Source: Edaphobacter modestus
Lineage (GTDB): Bacteria; Acidobacteriota; Terriglobia; Terriglobales; Acidobacteriaceae
Assembly (NCBI RefSeq): GCF_004217555.1
Contig: NZ_SHKW01000001.1
Location: 124,001-188,000 of the forward strand
Reading direction: 5' to 3'
DNA: 64,000 bases
In this document: in pieces, positions 61,004 to 64,000 of the stretch
Layout: each line of letters begins with the position of its first letter
How positions within the stretch are numbered: the first letter of the stretch is position 1
Position numbers and translations under genes: made by a program
Notes under the pieces: model-generated
The model's database searches: none
Told to the model about the DNA's origin: nothing
What the model saw: the letters and a program-made list of their open reading frames with translations, nothing else

Positions 61004-61687
61004 ATGAAACGATCCCATGGCTCTCTCACCCTCTCTCGGCTATGCACCTCCTCTGTCTGCCTCTTTGCCGTGTTGGCCACAGTTCCTGCCTATGCCGATT
61101 CCATTGCCGCCTTCAGCTTTACGTCGTCCCTCTACCGCATCGATGACAATGACACCGCGGAGCTCGGCTACAACTTCACAACCGGAAGCGCTCCAATCAC
61201 AGTCACCGCGATGGGCTACATCAACGACGGATACAACGCCACCCACACCGTCGCGCTGTTCGACGTTGCCACCCAGCAGGCACTACCCGGCGCACTGGTA
61301 AGTGTCACAACCGTCGGCGGAGGGGGAACCAGCACCACCTTCACCTACACCGACCTCTCCTCTCCCTTAACCCTCGCCGCCTTCACCCAATATCAGATCG
61401 TCTCCCAGTTCTTCACCGGCGAACACTACTTCACCCAGGCGCAGGGATTCACCTCCCAATTCGGGCTGACGCTCGACACCGCGGTCTACAGCTATTACGG
61501 AGCTCCTCCAGCCACTCCGCTCTTCGCAACCAGCACCTATCCCCCCAACAATCCAGGAAACTTTGGGCCGAACTTCAAAATCCTGAGCCCAGACCCCGCA
61601 CTGAATCAGGTCCCCGAGCTGTCCTCGATTTACCTCGTAGCCAGCGGCCTGGTCAGCTTAACCATATCCAGACTGCGTAGAGGCTAA
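61004..61687 (+). CDS. PEP-CTERM sorting-domain protein
   Basis: The protein has about 227 residues. The ATG at 61004 follows GGAGAAG and starts a signal peptide (SSVCLFAVLATVPAYADS). The middle part is beta-rich and resembles a DUF4082-like sandwich (LGYNFTTGSAPITVTAMGYI, THTVALFDVATQQALPGALV). The C-terminus has VPELSSIYLVASGLVSL, a hydrophobic helix and a basic LRRG end: the PEP-CTERM tail that exosortase cuts before attachment or secretion. No exosortase gene is in the window. A candidate sigma-54 promoter lies upstream. Confidence 0.88.
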   Translation: MKRSHGSLTLSRLCTSSVCLFAVLATVPAYADSIAAFSFTSSLYRIDDNDTAELGYNFTTGSAPITVTAMGYINDGYNATHTVALFDVATQQALPGALVSVTTVGGGGTSTTFTYTDLSSPLTLAAFTQYQIVSQFFTGEHYFTQAQGFTSQFGLTLDTAVYSYYGAPPATPLFATSTYPPNNPGNFGPNFKILSPDPALNQVPELSSIYLVASGLVSLTISRLRRG

Positions 61688-61976
61688 CTCACCCGGGTGC
61701 CGAATGCCGAATCCCCTATTCATCCCGCCTCTGGCTCAGGCGATGAGTGAGCTTACCGAGATGGACCGCGTTACAGGTGACGGCGACCTGGGCACCAGCA
61801 TGGAGCGCGCGGCCAAGGCTGTGCAAGGTGCGGCAGGTTCGTGTAACTTGAGGAGCTATTTGGCGTAGATCTTTTGGAATCAAGTGGCGTACGAAGGGTC
61901 TCACGCATGCCCGATGACGAGACTGTCGCGCCCTGCTCATGGGGTAGGACCGGGACGATTGCTATTTGAAGTCCCA
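61688..61976. other. Intergenic stretch without a gene
   Basis: About 290 bases. A 74-residue minus frame with many Arg/His/Thr residues has no motif and was not called. No hairpin after the PEP-CTERM gene was found. Confidence 0.3.
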
Positions 61977-62404
61977 CTATGGATTCAGTCTGTAGATATC
62001 TTTCACGCGTTTGTTGAACTCGTCTTCAGAATTGCAACGCGTGTTGTTGCTACTGGAACCTCTGACCGTACAGGTAACGGAATGATGTTCCCCCTGTCCT
62101 CGTTCAATGAAAGATCCAAGAGACTCTCCCTCAAAAGCATCTACCAGTGAGATGGATGTTAAAGATTCATTTGGAAAGTGTGCCCAAATATAGAGAACGC
62201 ATCGGTGCAAGTTGGGAGTGTAATGACTCTGGTGGTTGGCCACAGCTGCAGGTCGTAGTTTTGACCAGCAAACAACTTATCGGCCTGTGCCGAACATTTA
62301 CTCTGCTCCTCCAGGCTCGGCCTATCTGAGACCGTCATCGAGGCACATCCTGCAAGCAGAAGGGGAAGAACAAGACAGGGTAGTAGAATCTGAGAGAGCT
62401 TCTG
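61977..62404 (-). pseudogene. Lipoprotein gene, start lost and frameshifted
   Basis: Reading from 62404 the minus strand gives KLSQILLPCLVLPLLLAGCA, a lipoprotein signal with lipobox Cys, then SDRPSLEEQSKCSAQADKLF. After AGQNYDLQ the frame changes, and NHQSHYTPNLHRCVLYIWAH, TSISLVDAFEGESLGSFIER and CNSEDEFNKRVKDIYRLNP follow to a stop at 61977. The family is a periplasmic lipoprotein type (QSHYNxxLxxCF, xLVDAFE). There is no start codon before KLSQ; a stop stands there. About 105 bases further upstream the IS3 element begins, so IS insertion may have removed the start. Confidence 0.65.
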
Positions 62405-62525
62405 TTAGTACCCGATAGAAATGTCAGGGTTTCTGGCCCATTAGAAATGTCAGTATTACCTCGTCGTCGTCGTGCTGATCGGACCAGGATTTCTGTACCA
62501 AGCCTAGAGTTAGTCTTCGGCTGGT

Positions 62526-63385
62526 TTAGGTTGCAGTGAGTACGCGGCTAGCCGCGCACTCACTGGCGAACTCGCTCGGCGTTCGTTCACCGAGAGATCG
62601 GTGAGGACGACTCTCATTGTATTCCTGACGCCATTCCTCGATCAGCGGTTTTGCTTCGGCCAGCGTCCCAAACCAGTGGGCATTCAAGCACTCGGCTCGG
62701 AAGGTTCCGTTGAACGATTCCACGTACGCGTTGTCGGTCGGCTTGCCAGGGCGGGAGAAGTCGATCTTCATTCCGTTCTGGTAGGCCCATAGGTCCATGG
62801 CTTGACTGGTGAACTCACTTCCGTTGTCGCAGAACAAGAACTTCGGCACTCCACGTTGCTGTTTTACTCGGTTTAGCACTCGCACCACATCTTCTCCTTT
62901 CAAGCTCTGGCCAGTTCGATGGCAACGCCTTCCCGCGTGTAAACATCGAGGATCGTCAAGGCGCGGAAGCGCGTGCCATCGTGCAACTGATCGGCCAGGA
63001 AGTCGACGCTCCATGCCTGGTTGGGCGCTGTCGCGACGAAGCGTTCTTCCCGTGCCGTACTGCTTTTCTCTTAGCTGTGGCCGCTTCTTCAAGGCCAGCC
63101 CTCTTCCTTATACAGCCGATACACCAGATGCTTCCCAACAGCCCAGCCTTCGCGGTTCAGCAGAACGCGGATCTTGCGATACCCGTAACGCACCCTGCTC
63201 TGTGCGATCTCGCGTATCCGCATCCGCAACTCCGTCCATGGTTCCTGATGACTCTGATGCGATACGTGCCTCGCACCATCAGGAGAACCTGGGAGGTATG
63301 CCGTTCGCTCGCCCGATACCGGTCGCGTAAATGATCGACCATCGGACGGCGTCCCGAGGGCTTCAGAACTTTTTTCTGAGCACAT
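62526..63385 (-). pseudogene. IS3 transposase orfB, frameshifted
   Basis: The minus strand first reads VRGTYRIRVIRNHGRS-type and IAQSRVRYGYRKIRVLLNRE, then AVGKHLVYRLYKEEGWP in one frame. After a frame change it continues SLKGEDVVRVLNRVKQQRGV, KFLFCDNGSEFTSQAMDLWA with the second catalytic Asp, FSRPGKPTDNAYVESFNGTF with the catalytic Glu, and the standard C-terminal HRSLGERTPSEFA. The first catalytic Asp region (near 63000) lies in disagreeing frames, so the transposase is probably dead unless the reads are wrong. Confidence 0.8.
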
Positions 63386-63629
63386 CCTGCAGCATCGTCT
63401 TATCCAGGCTCAGATCTGCGACCAGTTGTTTCAACCGGCTGTTCTCTTCCTGCAGTTGCTTCATCTGCCGAGCCTGATCGGTCTCCATGCCAACGTATTG
63501 CTTCTTCCATCGATAAAAGGTCTGCTCGCTGATCCCAACCTTGCGAATCACCTCCGCCACAGGCACGCCCAGTTCTGCCTGCTTCAGCACGGCCACAATC
63601 TGCTCCACTGAAAAGCGCTTCTTCTTCAT
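63363..63629 (-). CDS. IS3 transposase orfA
   Basis: The 88-residue DNA-binding subunit of an IS3 element: MKKKRFSVEQIVAVLKQAEL, a helix-turn-helix (EVIRKVGISEQTFYRWKKQY) and a leucine-zipper coiled coil (MKQLQEENSRLKQLVADLSL). In IS3 elements it binds the ends and is joined to orfB by programmed -1 slippage near the end of orfA, here around the AAAAAAG at 63367-63373. It is intact. Confidence 0.92.
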   Translation of the reverse strand: MKKKRFSVEQIVAVLKQAELGVPVAEVIRKVGISEQTFYRWKKQYVGMETDQARQMKQLQEENSRLKQLVADLSLDKTMLQDVLRKKF

Positions 63630-63770
63630 GCAAAATCTCCCTTCAGATTTTGCCGAAGACTAACATTCACTTTGGCTCAGAAATACCGGAGCCCATCCGA
63701 CCCCGGCGCGGCAATTGTAATTGCCGAAAAATGGGATGAGCAGGTCTTCGGATCGGAGAGACTATTTCCC

Positions 63771-64000
63771 ATGAAAAATCCTATGCAGCACCATATCGCG
63801 GAAGTACCACTCAGAAGCTCCAAGGTCGGGATGACGATCGGGATCGATCTTGGGGACGTCTGGAGCCATTACTGCACGCTTAACGAAGATGGAGAAGTCG
63901 TGGGCCAGGGCCGGTTTCGTACCAGTCCATCGGGAGTCGAGAAGTGGTTTACCGATCTGCCTCCGGTGCGGATCGCGATGGAAGCGGGCACGTACTCGAT
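63771..64000 (+). CDS. IS110-family transposase, N-terminal part (runs off the window)
   Basis: The open frame from ATG 63771 reads MKNPMQHHIAEVPLRSSKVG, then MTIGIDLGDVWSHYCTLNED, with the first Asp of the DEDD site, and RTSPSGVEKWFTDLPPVRIA, MEAGTYS up to the window edge. This is an IS110 (DEDD) transposase of the type that uses a seeker/bridge RNA made from the ends of the element. No frame break is seen in the visible 76 codons. Its non-coding end should lie outside the window or in 63665-63770. Confidence 0.85.
   Translation, partial: MKNPMQHHIAEVPLRSSKVGMTIGIDLGDVWSHYCTLNEDGEVVGQGRFRTSPSGVEKWFTDLPPVRIAMEAGTYS

Larger units (their letters stand above)
62509..63664 (-). mobile_element. 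IS3-family element (IS407 group) with 13-base terminal inverted repeats
   Basis: GTTAGTCTTCGGC at 62509-62521 is the exact inverse of GCCGAAGACTAAC at 63652-63664. Between them lie orfA and orfB of an IS3-type element on the minus strand, giving a size of about 1.16 kb, which is normal for the family. orfA is intact, orfB is frameshifted. No clear target duplication could be read. Confidence 0.85.

Noticed and set aside
1..64000. CRISPR arrays, tRNA or rRNA genes
   Set aside because: No regularly spaced repeats and no cloverleaf or rRNA core sequence were noticed on reading; a tRNAscan/CRISPR search would be the proper test.

Overview
The window looks like a chromosomal segment of an Acidobacteriota soil bacterium (Terriglobia / Acidobacteriaceae type). 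The grounds are an Oar-like TonB receptor with an N-terminal carboxypeptidase-regulatory domain, a remnant of an ADOP-type FtsX permease, a PEP-CTERM protein, many secreted proteins of unknown function, and a mix of ISNCY, IS3, IS6, IS5, IS1182 and IS110 debris. This assignment is inference from gene content; no rRNA or tRNA gene was found.

Layout. 0-2.9 kb: ethanolamine permease, eutB and eutC, without microcompartment genes. 3.7-6.8 kb: two secreted proteins of unknown role. 6.7-11.4 kb: an accessory patch of small DNA-element-like genes, a helix-turn-helix protein, a gene for a ricin/Shiga-type ribosome-inactivating protein (all five active-site residues present, but head and tail damaged), a carboxypeptidase-regulatory-like remnant and an ISNCY fragment. 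11.7-21 kb: formate module with a membrane protein, a DUF7009-like protein, fdhD (frameshifted), cydAB, a moaA remnant, a large formate dehydrogenase with Cys-Gln at the active site, and its DUF1641 partner. 21-32.4 kb: regulators (AraC, LysR, TetR), broken MFS and quinone-oxidoreductase genes, DoxX, an alginate-export-like porin, an epimerase, a broken DUF1932 dehydrogenase and a Pyr4-terpene-cyclase-like membrane protein. 32.7-37.3 kb: siderophore locus (TonB receptor, PepSY protein, broken esterase). 38.3-42.1 kb: sdhCAB-like operon plus a TPR protein. 42.3-43.4 kb: remnants of a permease, an integrase and a VOC protein. 43.5-47.7 kb: FmdB, Mth938-like, exported Pcm and a spermidine-synthase-like membrane protein. 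48-50 kb: IS6 and IS110 debris. 50.2-59.1 kb: alpha/beta hydrolase, Oar-like receptor, M28 peptidase, Tat-type amidase. 59.2-64 kb: ISNCY, a PEP-CTERM protein behind a candidate sigma-54 promoter, a decapitated lipoprotein gene, an IS3 element with visible inverted repeats, and the start of an IS110 transposase.

How it fits together. Formate oxidation by the FDH/DUF1641 pair could feed quinones that cytochrome bd reoxidises with oxygen; FdhD would sulfurate the molybdenum cofactor. The SDH-like complex is a second quinone-linked dehydrogenase. The siderophore genes form one iron-uptake locus whose esterase is broken. Many genes carry single-base frameshifts, often at short homopolymers, so some pseudogenes may be assembly errors.
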